A DNA stretch of 64,000 nucleotides from Catenulispora sp. EB89 (GCF_041261445.1 NZ_JBGCCU010000034.1:1-64000); one strand, 5' to 3'. Positions 8,994 to 19,389 are shown, numbered from the stretch's first letter. Translations and numbers: made by a program. Notes: generated by a model from the letters alone, not told the origin.

Positions 8994-9234
8994 GTCACCT
9001 CCAACGCGGGGAATACCGGCTCCGGCGTATCCGAAAGCCCAGTTCATTGTGCAGGATCATGGTGTCGCCGCGCCGTGGTGACCACCGGGCGTCGGCATGG
9101 CGGCATCGAGACCGACACCTTCCGTCGCACTCAGAGTATTCCCTCCGTGACTCACTACGGAGTAGGAGCCGCGCTTTCGTGCCGAAAAGCGACCCGATTC
9201 TTACCGCTCTCACAGCCGTGGGAAGCTGGGGGCG

Positions 9235-10083
9235 ATGAAGTACCGCTTCCTGTTCCGACCCGCCTGGCTGGCGGCGATCACGGCCCTGATCGTGCTCACC
9301 GTGGCCTTCGTCGGCCTGGGCATGTGGCAGTGGTCGCGAGCGCACCGCACGCACAAGCTGAGCCCGCAGGCCGCCGCGGCGTACGTCACGCCGGCCCCGC
9401 TGGCCCAGCTCCTCAAGGACGGCTCCCCGGCCACCGACGACGCCATCGGGCACGCGGTCAGTGTTTCCGGGGTCTTCGACGGCGCGCACCAGCTCCTGGT
9501 TCCGGACCGCCGCTTCCCGGACGGCCGGATCGGCTACATCGTCATCGCGCCGCTGAAGCTCTCCGACGGCAGCGTCGTGGTCGTCAGCCGGGGCTGGTCG
9601 GCGCAGCGGATCACGCCGCCGCCGACTCCGTCCGGCCAGGTCACCGTCACCGGCTGGCTGTCCGCCGAGGAGCCCGCCGACGGCGCTCCGCCGGACGCGG
9701 CCGACGTGGCCGCCAAGGACCCGGCGCACCTGATCGCCTCGGTGGACGTGGCGACGCTGGTGAACACCTGGCCGTACACCGACCTGGACCAGGCGTACGT
9801 CAACCAGACCGGCGTCACGCCGGCCGGCCCGGACGACGGGACGCTCACCGCGATCCCGGCTCCGGCGCCGCCGAACACCTCGTCCTGGTACATCCTCAAC
9901 GTCGGCTACACGTTGCAGTGGTGGCTGTTCGGCGTGGTGGGCCTGTGCTGGTTCGTCATCTACGTCCGCCGCCTCGCGAACCCGGCCCCGCCCGAAGAAG
10001 AGGACGAGGCCGAGGAAGGCGACGAAGAGGAAGAGCTCGAAGAGCTCACTCCGCCTGAGCAGGCTCCGGCGACGGCGCCGTAG
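9235..10083 (+). CDS. SURF1 family cytochrome oxidase biogenesis protein
   Basis: 282 residues with the SURF1 layout: an N-terminal membrane helix after MKYRFLFRPAW, a long extracytoplasmic domain with the conserved GMWQWSRAHR and VVVVSRGWSAQRITPP segments, and a C-terminal helix at about 229-250. An acidic tail of about 30 residues (EEEDEAEEGDEEEELEEL) follows. SURF1 helps assemble heme-copper oxidases, which fits the nearby Sco/PCuAC operon. The 3' end overlaps the convergent DUF3817 gene by 38 bp, so the acidic tail is encoded opposite that gene's Ala/Lys-rich tail. Confidence 0.88.
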   Translation: MKYRFLFRPAWLAAITALIVLTVAFVGLGMWQWSRAHRTHKLSPQAAAAYVTPAPLAQLLKDGSPATDDAIGHAVSVSGVFDGAHQLLVPDRRFPDGRIGYIVIAPLKLSDGSVVVVSRGWSAQRITPPPTPSGQVTVTGWLSAEEPADGAPPDAADVAAKDPAHLIASVDVATLVNTWPYTDLDQAYVNQTGVTPAGPDDGTLTAIPAPAPPNTSSWYILNVGYTLQWWLFGVVGLCWFVIYVRRLANPAPPEEEDEAEEGDEEEELEELTPPEQAPATAP

Positions 10084-10492
10084 CGTCCCCGCCCTGCGCG
10101 CCGACGGCGACCGCGGCCTTGGTCCGCGCCGCCTTCGCCGCGGTCTTGGCCTTCTTCTTCGCCGCGCGCTCCTGCGCCTCGGCGAGCAGCCGCTGCGTGT
10201 CCTTCACGACGATCCGCTCGTAGTAGAAGGCCAGGAACGGCACCACGCCGACCAGCAGGATCAAGATGGTGCGGATCGGCTTGTACCGGGCCCGCAGACA
10301 CAGGTCGAGCGCCACGATCAGGTACAGCATGTAGCCGTAGCCGTGGATGATCGCGACCGGCTTCTCCAGCGTCTTGTTGTGGGCCCACAGCTGCAGCGGG
10401 ATGACCACGAAGGTGAGAATCAGCAGCATGGTGCCGGTGAACAGCGCCATCACGCGGTAGCGCTTGATGGCGCCGGAGGTCAGCGTAGTCAT
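10046..10492 (-). CDS. DUF3817 family integral membrane protein
   Basis: 148 residues with three hydrophobic helices (about 14-34, 44-62, 75-92) and the HGYGYMLYLIVALDLC segment typical of DUF3817. A Lys/Ala-rich cytoplasmic tail rich in AKKKAK follows. Function is unknown; it is widespread in actinobacteria and often lies near SURF1. It is convergent with, and overlaps, the SURF1 gene. Confidence 0.8.
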   Translation of the reverse strand: MTTLTSGAIKRYRVMALFTGTMLLILTFVVIPLQLWAHNKTLEKPVAIIHGYGYMLYLIVALDLCLRARYKPIRTILILLVGVVPFLAFYYERIVVKDTQRLLAEAQERAAKKKAKTAAKAARTKAAVAVGAQGGDATAPSPEPAQAE

Positions 10493-10507
10493 TCGGAGGA
10501 CCTGTCC

Positions 10508-11263
10508 CTAGCTTTCAATTGGCCCAGTTTTGGCGTTTGGTTCTCCCGCGGAGCCTACCCGCCGTTCCTCGGCGCTCCCGAAGGCGGTCGCCAATGCGGC
10601 GCCGACCGCGGCCGCCCCGGCGATCGCGACCAGGACCGGCCGGTACGCCCCGCTCGACGCCGGCAGCGCGACCAGCGCGGTCGCCCCCGCGATCAGCGCG
10701 GCCAGCGTGATCAGGAACGCCGGGGAGGCGGTCCGCCGCAGCACTCCCGGCGGGATGGTGAGCACGTCGGTCAACAGCAGGTAGCCGGCCAGCAGCACGG
10801 CGTCGACGCCGGCGGCCCACGCTTGCGGCTTCTCGCAGGCGACCAGCACCACGAACGCGCCGACCAGCAGCGTGTTGCGATGCACGGTCGCCACGTGGTG
10901 GATGCGCATGGACGCCAGGACCGGACGCCCGGTGTACGGCTGCGCGAGGACGGCGAACACCACGACGCAGAACGTCAGCTCCACGACCGACTCCGCCTTC
11001 GGCGGCCAGGTCCACATCGGCACCCGGGTGCCCATCACGGCCATCACGACGCCGTAGGCGGCCCAGAACAGCGGGCTGACGAGGAGGCCGTCGACGAGAC
11101 CGCCGCCGCCGGCGTCAATGCCGGCAGTGCCGGCAGTGCCGGCAGCGCCTGTGCCGGCAACACCAGCGCCGGCAGCGCCAGCGCCAGCGCCAACAACACC
11201 AGCGCCAGCAGCGCCAGCGCCGGCAACGCCACCAGTGCCGCCGCCCTCGCCTGCCGCGCTCAT
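10508..11263 (-). CDS. Integral membrane protein, last gene of the MoxR/DUF58 operon
   Basis: 251 residues. The first 50 are a Gly/Ala low-complexity stretch encoded by repeated gccggc units at about 11118-11240. About six hydrophobic helices follow, with YTGRPVLASMRIHHVATVHRN between helices 2 and 3. The ATG overlaps the DUF58 stop (ATGA). I do not recognise the family. Operon position suggests a partner in the MoxR-DUF58 membrane system. Confidence 0.7.
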   Translation of the reverse strand: MSAAGEGGGTGGVAGAGAAGAGVVGAGAGAAGAGVAGTGAAGTAGTAGIDAGGGGLVDGLLVSPLFWAAYGVVMAVMGTRVPMWTWPPKAESVVELTFCVVVFAVLAQPYTGRPVLASMRIHHVATVHRNTLLVGAFVVLVACEKPQAWAAGVDAVLLAGYLLLTDVLTIPPGVLRRTASPAFLITLAALIAGATALVALPASSGAYRPVLVAIAGAAAVGAALATAFGSAEERRVGSAGEPNAKTGPIES

Positions 11264-12647
11264 CGCGTCCTCCCGGCCAACGGCGCCTGCTGCAACGGAG
11301 CCAGCGCCAGATCCAGCGGCTCGATCCCGTCCCACGTCACCACCGGCACCCCCAACTCGCCGAGCACGAACCGCACCGCCTGCCGGTCCAGCCGCCACAG
11401 CCGCAGCGCCAGCGCGTCCAGATGGTCCGGCTTGGCGCCGGTGGTCGGCGCCGGCTCGTGCGCCAGCACGTCGATCACCACCAGCGGGTGCCCGCGGTCG
11501 GAGAGCTCGCTGATCGCCTCGACCACGCCGGGGTCGAGCAGCGGGCTGAAGACGTAGACCATCGCCCCGCGCGGCAGCACGCGGGTCGGGACCCGGCTCA
11601 GCCCGCCGATCTCGTACGTGAAGTCCTTGCGCAGGTCCATGACCGTCTGCGCGATCCGGTACAGGTATCCGTTGCCCGATCCCGGCGTCAGCCACTGCAC
11701 GCGGCCGGACAGCGTGACCAGGCCGATCCGGTCGTGCGCCTTGAGGTACGCCTGCGCCAGGCCCGCCGCGCCGCGCACCGCGGTGTCCAGCGTCGAGCGC
11801 GGACGCGGGTTGGCCGGATCCGGCGGCTGCGGCAGGTCGGACAGCGCGTCCACGACCACCACCGCCTCCGCGGCGCGCTCGGCCTCGAAGGTGTTGACCT
11901 GCAGCTCGCGGCGCCGGGTGGTGGCCGGCCAGTTGATCCGGCGCTGGCGGTCGCCGAACACGTAGGGCCGCACCTGGATGAACTCCACGCCCTCGCCCGG
12001 CGTGCGCGCCGAGTGCTCGCCGAAGCGGTCCGGGAAGCGCACCGGGGCCAGCGTCGTCTCGTCGGGGGCCGGGACCGGGAAGGCCTCGACCTCGCCGAGG
12101 TCGGCGTGCAGCGAGGTGAGCCGGAGCCCGGCGGTGTCGTGGACGTCGATCGCGACCGCGCCGAGCGACCACCGGCCCCAGCGCGGGACCAGCAGCTTCG
12201 CGGTGATCACGCCGCCGGTCAGCTCCAGCGACTCCAGCGTCACGCCGGAGGGCGCCGGAGCCCCGCCGAAGCCGTGGTCGTCGCGGGAGCGCGGGGGCAG
12301 GTACTCCTGGCGGGTCCAGCCCGCGGCGGCGTCGGCGGCCAGCCGGATGGTCGCGGTCAGGATCTCACCCTCGAAGCAGCGGCGATCGGGGACGTCGACC
12401 TCGGCGCGGATCCGCTTGGGATGCGTGCCGGTGTGCGCGGTGAGCATCAGCAGCGGCACCGCGGCCAGCGGCACGCACCACCACGCGCCGAACACCACCG
12501 CCGGGACCACCGCGCAGATGGTCGCGGTCAGCAGCCGGGCGGCGCGTTGCGAGGGCCGCCAGACGGCCGGGGCGGTGGGTTTCGACGGCGTGGACTTGGC
12601 CGCCGGGCCGGGCTGGGATCCGGGCTGGGATCCGGGCTGGGGCTGGC

Positions 12648-12651
<4 letters not shown>
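11260..12651 (-). CDS. DUF58 domain-containing protein
   Basis: 463 residues. A Pro/Gln/Ser-rich N-terminus with PGSQPGSQPG repeats precedes two membrane helices (about 43-80). An extracytoplasmic beta domain follows, then the DUF58 signature IQVRPYVFGDRQRRINWPAT, with a von Willebrand A-like region starting at AVVVVDALSDL. DUF58 proteins are almost always encoded with MoxR AAA+ ATPases and are thought to act in assembly or maturation of membrane or cell-envelope complexes. The ATG overlaps the moxR stop by 4 bp. Confidence 0.88.
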
Positions 12652-13691
<1,040 letters not shown>

Positions 13692-13723
13692 CGGTTCTCC
13701 TCTGGTCTGGTCTGGCTGCCCGC

Positions 13724-14263
13724 TCACATCCGCTCCAGCCGCTCGATCAGCTCGGCGACCGCACGGATCGGGACTTCGGCGGGCCTGCCCTTGGGCGGGT
13801 TCGCGCCCGGGGTGGCGGCGGTACTCGTGATCGCCGCCGGATCGACCAGCGGCCACAGATCTTTTCCGATCAGCTGCGCGGCGGCCTGCGGGTTCCGGTA
13901 CAGGTTCACGCCGTGCTTCTCGGCCACGCGCGCCGCCGCCAGCCGGGTCAGCTCCCGGCGCAGCCCGCGTTCGTAGCCGCCGCGCTCGCGGGTGTTGCGG
14001 AGCATGGAGCCGTACCAGGCCACGCCGATGTAGTGGCGCTCCAGCACGCGCTCGCGGACCTCGGCGTCCATTCCGAGGGTGCGGCCGGACACGGTGTACC
14101 AGGCGCCGAGCACGATGGCCGCGACGCAGGCGCCGAGGGCCGGGCCCAGCCACCGGGTGCCGAGGACCAGCTCGGCCACCGAGCCGACCACGGCGGTCAT
14201 CGCGGCCAGCGCGACACCGATCGCGATCCACCGGCGGCGCTCGACGCGGGACAGTCCGTCCAT
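13724..14263 (-). CDS. Hypothetical membrane protein of the MoxR operon
   Basis: 179 residues. Two membrane helices at about 12-33 and 39-58 are followed by a soluble, basic helical part with RERVLERHYIGVAWYGSMLRN and a Pro/Gly linker near the end. The start codon shares one base with the DUF4129 stop (TGATG), and moxR begins 32 bp downstream. I do not recognise a characterised family. Confidence 0.7.
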   Translation of the reverse strand: MDGLSRVERRRWIAIGVALAAMTAVVGSVAELVLGTRWLGPALGACVAAIVLGAWYTVSGRTLGMDAEVRERVLERHYIGVAWYGSMLRNTRERGGYERGLRRELTRLAAARVAEKHGVNLYRNPQAAAQLIGKDLWPLVDPAAITSTAATPGANPPKGRPAEVPIRAVAELIERLERM

Positions 14264-15261
14264 CAGCCCCTCCCGGAGGTCTTTGCCGACGTCGCCGCCG
14301 ATGCCGATGCGGACGCCGTTGCCGACGCCGCCGCCGCAGCAGCCCTGATTCGCTCGTTCGCGGCTTCCAAGGCCTCCGCGCGCTCCCGCAGATGCTCGGA
14401 GATCGCGCGCAACGCCTCGCGCGCCGCGTCCCGGTGGCTCTCGGCGATCGGGTGGTGCGAGAAGCGGGCTTCGCGGAACAGGTCGGTGAGGTCGCGGGCC
14501 GGCGCCTCGGGGATGAGCTGCGCCGCGGTGACCCGGCGCAGGAACTCCTCGGGGGTGTCGGTCGCGCGCCGCAGTCCGCCGCCGGCGCTGACCGCCAGCT
14601 CCATCGCCGAATAGCAGGCGATGACGGCCTCGCGGGCGTCGCCCTCGTACTCCAGCGCTTCAGTCCCGGCCGCGACGGCCTCGGCGAGCTGTTCGAGCTC
14701 GGGGGCCAGCGGCTCGAAGTCGACCGTCGCCACCGGCTTGATCGCCCAGCGGCGCCACAGGAGCCGGAACAGTACGTAGGCGACCAGCGCGACCGCCGCC
14801 GCGACGACGAGGACCAGCACGGTCTGCACGATCCAGGCGGCGATCGGCGCGCCGGGGCGGCCGGTGGCCGGCTTCAGCGTCACGCCGGGGTCGATCTTGG
14901 GGGTGCGCGTGCCGGACGCGCTGTTCGGGGCGTTCGGATTCGGCGGCGGAGGCTGGGGTTTGCGGCCGAGGAACACCAGGCCTATCGGGGTGAGGATGGC
15001 GGCCGCCGCGAGCAGCACCGCGGTGGCCGTGCCGGCCCGGTGCAGGACGCCGTAGCCGTCGTCGCGGTGCTTGGCGAAGTTCGTGGCCACGATGACCAGG
15101 ACGATCACGGCGCCCAGCGCCATCGCCGGCCGCGCGCCCTCCCACAGGCCGGAGCCGACGCCGGGGTTCAGCGGACCGTCGGGGCGGGAGGCGACCGCCA
15201 TCGCCGCGACGGCGAGGACGACCACCGCGGCGGGCAGCCAACGCCTGGGATTGCCCGTCAT
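14263..15261 (-). CDS. DUF4129 domain-containing membrane protein
   Basis: 332 residues. About four membrane helices are visible: near the N-terminus, around ALGAVIVLVIVATNF, around TATAVLLAAAAILTPIGL and at VQTVLVLVVAAAVALVAYVLF. A soluble C-terminal DUF4129 region contains AVIACYSAMELAVSAGG and DTPEEFLRRV. An Ala-rich helical tail ends the protein. DUF4129 proteins normally accompany MoxR/DUF58 operons. The gene overlaps its upstream neighbour by 4 bp. Confidence 0.85.
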   Translation of the reverse strand: MTGNPRRWLPAAVVVLAVAAMAVASRPDGPLNPGVGSGLWEGARPAMALGAVIVLVIVATNFAKHRDDGYGVLHRAGTATAVLLAAAAILTPIGLVFLGRKPQPPPPNPNAPNSASGTRTPKIDPGVTLKPATGRPGAPIAAWIVQTVLVLVVAAAVALVAYVLFRLLWRRWAIKPVATVDFEPLAPELEQLAEAVAAGTEALEYEGDAREAVIACYSAMELAVSAGGGLRRATDTPEEFLRRVTAAQLIPEAPARDLTDLFREARFSHHPIAESHRDAAREALRAISEHLRERAEALEAANERIRAAAAAASATASASASAATSAKTSGRG

Positions 15262-16313
15262 GCGGTTCCGGCGTTCTGCTCCGCGGCGCGCTTGGCGCGG
15301 ATCTTCGCGGCCTGCCGGGCCAGCGCGTGCTCCAGGCCCCGGTCTATGTGCCCGCCGACCTGGCGGACCTCCTCGATCTCGGCGCTGGCGGCCTGGTGCA
15401 CCTCGGACGGGATGGTCCTCAGGTTGGCCGGCAGGGCCTTGACCGCCTGCCACAGCGAGATGTCTTCCATGCCCAGGGCCAGCTCGGAGTGCTTGCGCAT
15501 CAGCGTGACCAGATGGCGCCGGCGCAGGTGGGCCAGGCTGTCGGCGGTCTTCAGGGCGATCGCCCAGATCAGCAGGTTCAGCACCGGGACCGCGACCAGC
15601 CAGGTCGCGTAGTGGATGTTGTCCGAGGTCAGCCAGGACGGCCGGTGGTGCATGCGCTCGGCGGAGTGCTTGACCTGCTGTTCCATCCAGGCCGGGAAGC
15701 CCATCACGGTCGCGGTGCCCAGCGAGGTCAGCGCGAACGGGATGCCTATGTAGGCGCCCCAGCGCGGCCAGGTGGTCGTGGCCTGCAGCCGGTGGCGCAG
15801 CCGCATGAAGGGGCACGGGAACAGCACCGAGGCCAGGTTGCCGGCGGCGATCGGGGCCAGCGGCAGCTCGGCGATGATCGGCCAGTTGTGCTTGACCCAG
15901 TGGTGGTCCTTGGTCAGCAGGATCACCAGGCCGGCGACGCCGAAGGCGAATCCGGCCTCGAAGATGTAGAGCACCTGGTTGCGCACGCGCAGCATGCGCG
16001 CCGGGTCGCCGCCGCCGGACAGGACCCTGATGGCCCACTCGGGCTCGGCGGCCAGCTGGTTGGTCAGCGAGGCGTCGGCGACCGCGGTCAGCACGGTGGT
16101 GACGATCAGGGTCAGCGGATCGCGCACCTGGTGCCCGAAGGGGTCCCAGTACAGGAAGGCGCCGGTGGCCAGGCCCATGCCCATCGAGGCCAGCATCCCG
16201 AACAGCCAGTCCGGCCACACCCTCAGCACGCGGATGAGCTCCCGGGGGAGCGTCACCTTCGGCGCCGGGAGCGGGTTGGCTCCGGCCAGGGCCGTCGTGA
16301 CGGCCTCGGTCAT
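15258..16313 (-). CDS. Multi-pass membrane protein, first gene of the MoxR/DUF58 operon
   Basis: 351 residues with about six membrane segments in the first 250 residues, including LFGMLASMGMGLATGAFLYW, VLYIFEAGFAFGVAGLVILL and WLVAVPVLNLLIWAIAL. A cytoplasmic helical C-terminus (ASAEIEEVRQVGGHIDRGLE) may form a coiled coil. It leads the six-gene minus-strand operon, followed by a 4-bp overlap. No family is recognised. Confidence 0.7.
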   Translation of the reverse strand: MTEAVTTALAGANPLPAPKVTLPRELIRVLRVWPDWLFGMLASMGMGLATGAFLYWDPFGHQVRDPLTLIVTTVLTAVADASLTNQLAAEPEWAIRVLSGGGDPARMLRVRNQVLYIFEAGFAFGVAGLVILLTKDHHWVKHNWPIIAELPLAPIAAGNLASVLFPCPFMRLRHRLQATTTWPRWGAYIGIPFALTSLGTATVMGFPAWMEQQVKHSAERMHHRPSWLTSDNIHYATWLVAVPVLNLLIWAIALKTADSLAHLRRRHLVTLMRKHSELALGMEDISLWQAVKALPANLRTIPSEVHQAASAEIEEVRQVGGHIDRGLEHALARQAAKIRAKRAAEQNAGTA

Positions 16314-16525
16314 GGTGTGGCTCCCCCCTTGTCGCGCCCCGTGAAGGCTACTTCATGGCTCGCCAAGGGAGGATAACCCGTTTGGAGTACCTACGGCGGG
16401 TGATGGGGCCTCGGCGACCAGTAACCCGTCTGGCAGATTATGACAAAGCGGCCAGGGTCGGCGAAGGCCAAGCTAATCGGGGACAGCTCTGTCTTTTCGG
16501 TGCGGTTGCCGCAGCAGGAGGATGT

Positions 16526-16963
16526 ATGGTCACGGTCCGCGATGTGATGACCGAGGCACCCAAGTCGGTGCTGGAATCGGACAACCTGGTGCACGTGGCC
16601 CGGGTGATGCGCGACGAGGACGTCGGCTGCGTGCCGGTGGTCGACGGCGCGGGCAAGCTGCTGGGCATGCTCACCGACCGCGACCTGGTGGTCGAGGCGA
16701 TGGCGGCGAACGACGACCCGACCGTCCGGCAGGCCGGGGAGATGATGCGCGGCGGGATCCACACCGTCGACGCCGACGCCCCGGTGACGAACGCGGTGGA
16801 GACCATGGGCCGCCACCGGATCCGGCGGCTGCCGGTGGTGTCCGGCGGGAAGCTGGTCGGCGTGGTCGGGGTCGCGGATTTGGCCAAGAATTTGCCGACC
16901 GCGGCGGTCGGGGAGCTGATGGCGCTGATCTCGAAGTCGGGCCATAAGGACAAGCTGCCGTAA
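16526..16963 (+). CDS. CBS-domain pair protein
   Basis: 145 residues consisting of two CBS domains. The first starts at TVRDVMTEAPKSVL with GCVPVVDGAGKLLGMLTDRD; the second contains RIRRLPVVSGGKLVGVVGVAD. CBS pairs bind adenosyl nucleotides and regulate partners; no effector domain is present. The start is ATG 16526, four bases after a perfect AGGAGG at 16516-16521. An out-of-frame ATG at 16522 is rejected. Confidence 0.9.
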   Translation: MVTVRDVMTEAPKSVLESDNLVHVARVMRDEDVGCVPVVDGAGKLLGMLTDRDLVVEAMAANDDPTVRQAGEMMRGGIHTVDADAPVTNAVETMGRHRIRRLPVVSGGKLVGVVGVADLAKNLPTAAVGELMALISKSGHKDKLP

Positions 16964-17000
16964 AGCGGTCAGGTGGTTGATTCGGGGTTTGCTCGAGGAT

Positions 17001-17041
17001 CAGTCAGGGCCGGAGGTGATGTTCGCCTCCGGCCCTGACTG
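17001..17041. terminator. Strong bidirectional stem-loop terminator
   Basis: Cagtcagggccggagg at 17001-17016 is perfectly complementary to 17026-17041, giving a 16-bp stem with a 9-nt loop. It lies between the CBS gene and the convergent substrate-binding protein gene and probably ends both transcripts. Confidence 0.85.
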
Positions 17042-17078
17042 TCGTTTCGCAGTGCTACTAGTTACTACTGGCCACCGA

Positions 17079-17993
17079 TTACTTGCCCAGGCCCACGGAC
17101 GTCAGCCACGTCTTGGCCACGTCCGACGGGTCCTTGTGCTCGGTGACGACCTGCTCCAGGAGCGAGGTCAGCGTCGTGGTGTCCAGCTTGGCCGACACCG
17201 CGTTCAGCGCGTCCACGCCGGCCTGCGGCAGGTTCTTCTTGTCCACCAGCGGGACCACGTTCTGCACGCCGAACAGGCCCTTGTCGTCGTTGAGCACCAC
17301 GAAGCCGTTGGTCTTGATGGCCGGGGTGGTGCTGTACAGGTCGACGACCTGGGCGTCGCCGTGCTGGAGCGCGGAGACGGTCTGCGGGCCGGAGTTGTCC
17401 AGCGCCTTGAAGTCCTTGAAGGACAGCCCGTAGACGCTCTGCAGGCCGAGCAGGCCCTGCTGGCGCGTCTTGAACTCCGGCGCCGAGCCGATGACCAGGT
17501 CCTTGGCGTACGGCGCGAGGTCTGAGATGTTCTTCAGGTTGTCCTTCGTCGCCAGCGCCTGGGTGACCACGAGCGAGTCGTTGTCCTGGGCGGCGGCCGG
17601 GTTGAGGATCTCCAGGTTGCTCGGCAGCTTCGCGCTCACCGCGGAGTCCACGGCGGCCTGGGTGGTCTCGGTCGCGGTCTTGTCCAGGTAGGCGAGCAGG
17701 GCGCCGTTGTACTCCGGGACGACGGTGATCGAGTCCGACTTCAACTGCTGGAACAACACGTCGCGCTGCCCCACGTTGGGTTTGCGCTCCACGGAGATGC
17801 CCTTGGCCTCGAGTGCCTGGGCGTAGATCTCCATGAGCAGCGCGTTCTCAGGGAACGCCGCCGAGGCCACGGTCACCTTCGAGCCGCTCTTGGCGCTCGA
17901 CGAGCAGGCGCTCAGGGCGCCGGTGGCGGCCAGCGCGAGCGCGAGGGCTCCGCCGACGACCCGGGTCTTGGAACCAGTAGTACGAAGTTGCAT
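17079..17993 (-). CDS. Osmoprotectant-type ABC transporter substrate-binding lipoprotein (second copy)
   Basis: 304 residues. The signal peptide has a lipobox at LSACSS (Cys about 30), then an OpuAC/OsmF fold with VASAAFPENALLMEIYAQAL and VVPEYNGALLAYLDK. It is a clear paralogue of the protein encoded at 19442-20362. It probably binds choline, glycine betaine or a similar quaternary amine. ATG 17993 is preceded by GGAGGGG at about 7 bp, so it is well expressed on its own. It lies apart from its transporter, with two sulfur genes between. Confidence 0.88.
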   Translation of the reverse strand: MQLRTTGSKTRVVGGALALALAATGALSACSSSAKSGSKVTVASAAFPENALLMEIYAQALEAKGISVERKPNVGQRDVLFQQLKSDSITVVPEYNGALLAYLDKTATETTQAAVDSAVSAKLPSNLEILNPAAAQDNDSLVVTQALATKDNLKNISDLAPYAKDLVIGSAPEFKTRQQGLLGLQSVYGLSFKDFKALDNSGPQTVSALQHGDAQVVDLYSTTPAIKTNGFVVLNDDKGLFGVQNVVPLVDKKNLPQAGVDALNAVSAKLDTTTLTSLLEQVVTEHKDPSDVAKTWLTSVGLGK

Positions 17994-18275
17994 GTTAATT
18001 CCCCTCCAGACACATAGACATGTCGAACCTAGCAACCGCCGCCGACAGCGGCAGCCTTCCCACAAAGCCGTTTCGAGACCTTTTCGAGACCGTTTGTGGC
18101 TGCGACCGGCCCGGTCTGGATCAAGATGCTGTGGCCGAGGGTTCAGTGCTGCTTCGGCCATCCGCGTTACGCGGTCGGGTGGAGCGTGGTCGATCGGGGC
18201 TCCGACCCGGCTCGGACCTGGCCCCGAACCGGCACCGACTTGGCACCTACTTAGCTCCGACCTGGCCCGACCTGC
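17994..18275. other. Spacer with direct and inverted repeats upstream of the second binding-protein gene
   Basis: No gene seen. At 18058-18100 the sequence ccacaaa...tttgtgg brackets two copies of tttcgagacc, giving a possible long-loop hairpin or operator for the minus-strand gene. Further on, at about 18195-18275, there are diverged ggctccgacc-like repeats next to the rhodanese stop codon. Confidence 0.35.
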
Positions 18276-18671
18276 TTACGGCAGCGCCGGCTTGCCGCCC
18301 GGCTCGGTCGGCAGCCCGGCGGCGGCCCACGCGCGGAAGCCGCCGACCAGGTCGGTGGCCCGCGTCAGGCCCAGCAGCTGCAGGTCGCGGGCGGCCAGGC
18401 TGGAGGCGTAGCCCTCGTTGCAGAACACGATGACCCGCGACTCGGCCGTGACGCCGGACAGGCGCCACTCGCTGTCCGGCGAGAGCCGCCACTCCAGGTG
18501 GATGCGCTCGACCGGCAGCGCGCCGGGGATCTCGCCCTCGGCCTCCCGGTTCGCGTACGGCCGGATGTCGATCAGCAGCGCACCCTCGGCACGCAGGGCG
18601 TCGGCCTCGTCCGGCGTGACGCGCGTCAGCCCGGAGCGGGCCTTGTCCAGGAAGGCGTCCGCGGAACTCAA
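18276..18671 (-). CDS. Rhodanese-like sulfurtransferase
   Basis: 131-residue single rhodanese domain. LIDIRPYANREAEGEIPGALPVER is the CH2A region, and the active-site loop is FCNEGYAS with the catalytic Cys at about 89. It would carry sulfur from thiosulfate or persulfide donors. Its ATG overlaps the cysteine dioxygenase stop (ATGA), so the two are co-translated, a common actinobacterial pairing for cysteine sulfur oxidation. Confidence 0.9.
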   Translation of the reverse strand: MSSADAFLDKARSGLTRVTPDEADALRAEGALLIDIRPYANREAEGEIPGALPVERIHLEWRLSPDSEWRLSGVTAESRVIVFCNEGYASSLAARDLQLLGLTRATDLVGGFRAWAAAGLPTEPGGKPALP

Positions 18672-19201
18672 ACCAGGTCCTCCAGGCTCTCGTACTCCCG
18701 GGTGGGGAGCAGCGGGGGCGAATAGGCGTGCACGGTCGCGGCGGGACCGATACCCGTTTGCCGGACGATATGCGCGCGATCGCCGCCGAATCCCAGACCG
18801 TCACCGACCTGTAGCTTCCGGACCCCGATGGGACCGCCGGGATAGCGGTGCTCCTCCTGCACCTCGCCGGTCAGCACGGCGAAGGAACCGGCGGCACCGC
18901 CGTGGTCGTGCGGCCGCGTGCCCTGCCCGGGCAGCCAGCTGAGCAGCCACACCTCGACCCCGCGGGTCAGCGCCAGCCGCGTCCACCACCGCTGCGGCTC
19001 GGTGTACTGCAGCAGCGGGCGGAGGCGGTCGGCGTAGGTGCCGGCCAGCGCCGCGGTCAGGTCCCTGAGCTGCGTCGGGGTCCACAACGGGCGGTCGGGG
19101 ATGACGAGGTCGCGCAGAAAGGGGTCGGCGACGTCGTAGTCGAGATTGGCGCCGAGGCCGAGTTCGAGGTCAGGCGTGGGCGTCTGCAAAGCCGAGGACA
19201 T
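18668..19201 (-). CDS. Cysteine dioxygenase (type I, cupin)
   Basis: 177 residues. Iron ligands are visible as HDH in RPHDHGGAAGSF and a later His in HIVRQTG, in a cupin fold. The enzyme oxidises cysteine to cysteine sulfinate. The gene is followed by an overlapping rhodanese gene and preceded by a candidate leader peptide whose stop lies inside this gene. ATG 19201 is chosen because the upstream extension is unlike the family. Confidence 0.9.
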   Translation of the reverse strand: MSSALQTPTPDLELGLGANLDYDVADPFLRDLVIPDRPLWTPTQLRDLTAALAGTYADRLRPLLQYTEPQRWWTRLALTRGVEVWLLSWLPGQGTRPHDHGGAAGSFAVLTGEVQEEHRYPGGPIGVRKLQVGDGLGFGGDRAHIVRQTGIGPAATVHAYSPPLLPTREYESLEDLV

Positions 19202-19319
19202 GTCTGCTCCGGGGTCCGGGATGTGAGGTCGAGGTCGGGAAGGCCCCGGTACACATGCAGGACGCCACGCGCAGCAGGTCGACCGGGCGGTCGGACCAGG
19301 CGAGCAGCGGAGCGGACAT
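19170..19319 (-). CDS. Candidate regulatory leader peptide upstream of cysteine dioxygenase
   Basis: A 49-codon frame starts at ATG 19319 and carries RPVDLLRVASCMC near residues 11-23. This resembles the R-x-V/I-DL-x-RV-x-S-x-x-C pattern of short actinobacterial leader peptides found before sulfur-metabolism genes. The frame stops at 19170, 32 bases inside the cysteine dioxygenase gene, which would allow translational coupling. No good ribosome binding site is visible. It is longer than usual leaders, so the true product may be the N-terminal part only. Role is inferred. Confidence 0.5.
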   Translation of the reverse strand: MSAPLLAWSDRPVDLLRVASCMCTGAFPTSTSHPGPRSRHVLGFADAHA

Positions 19320-19389
19320 GCGCAGATGCTGACACGGGCGGGCGGTGGCGTGGCGGGGGCGCCCGGGATGTGGACGCGGGTGTGTCTCA

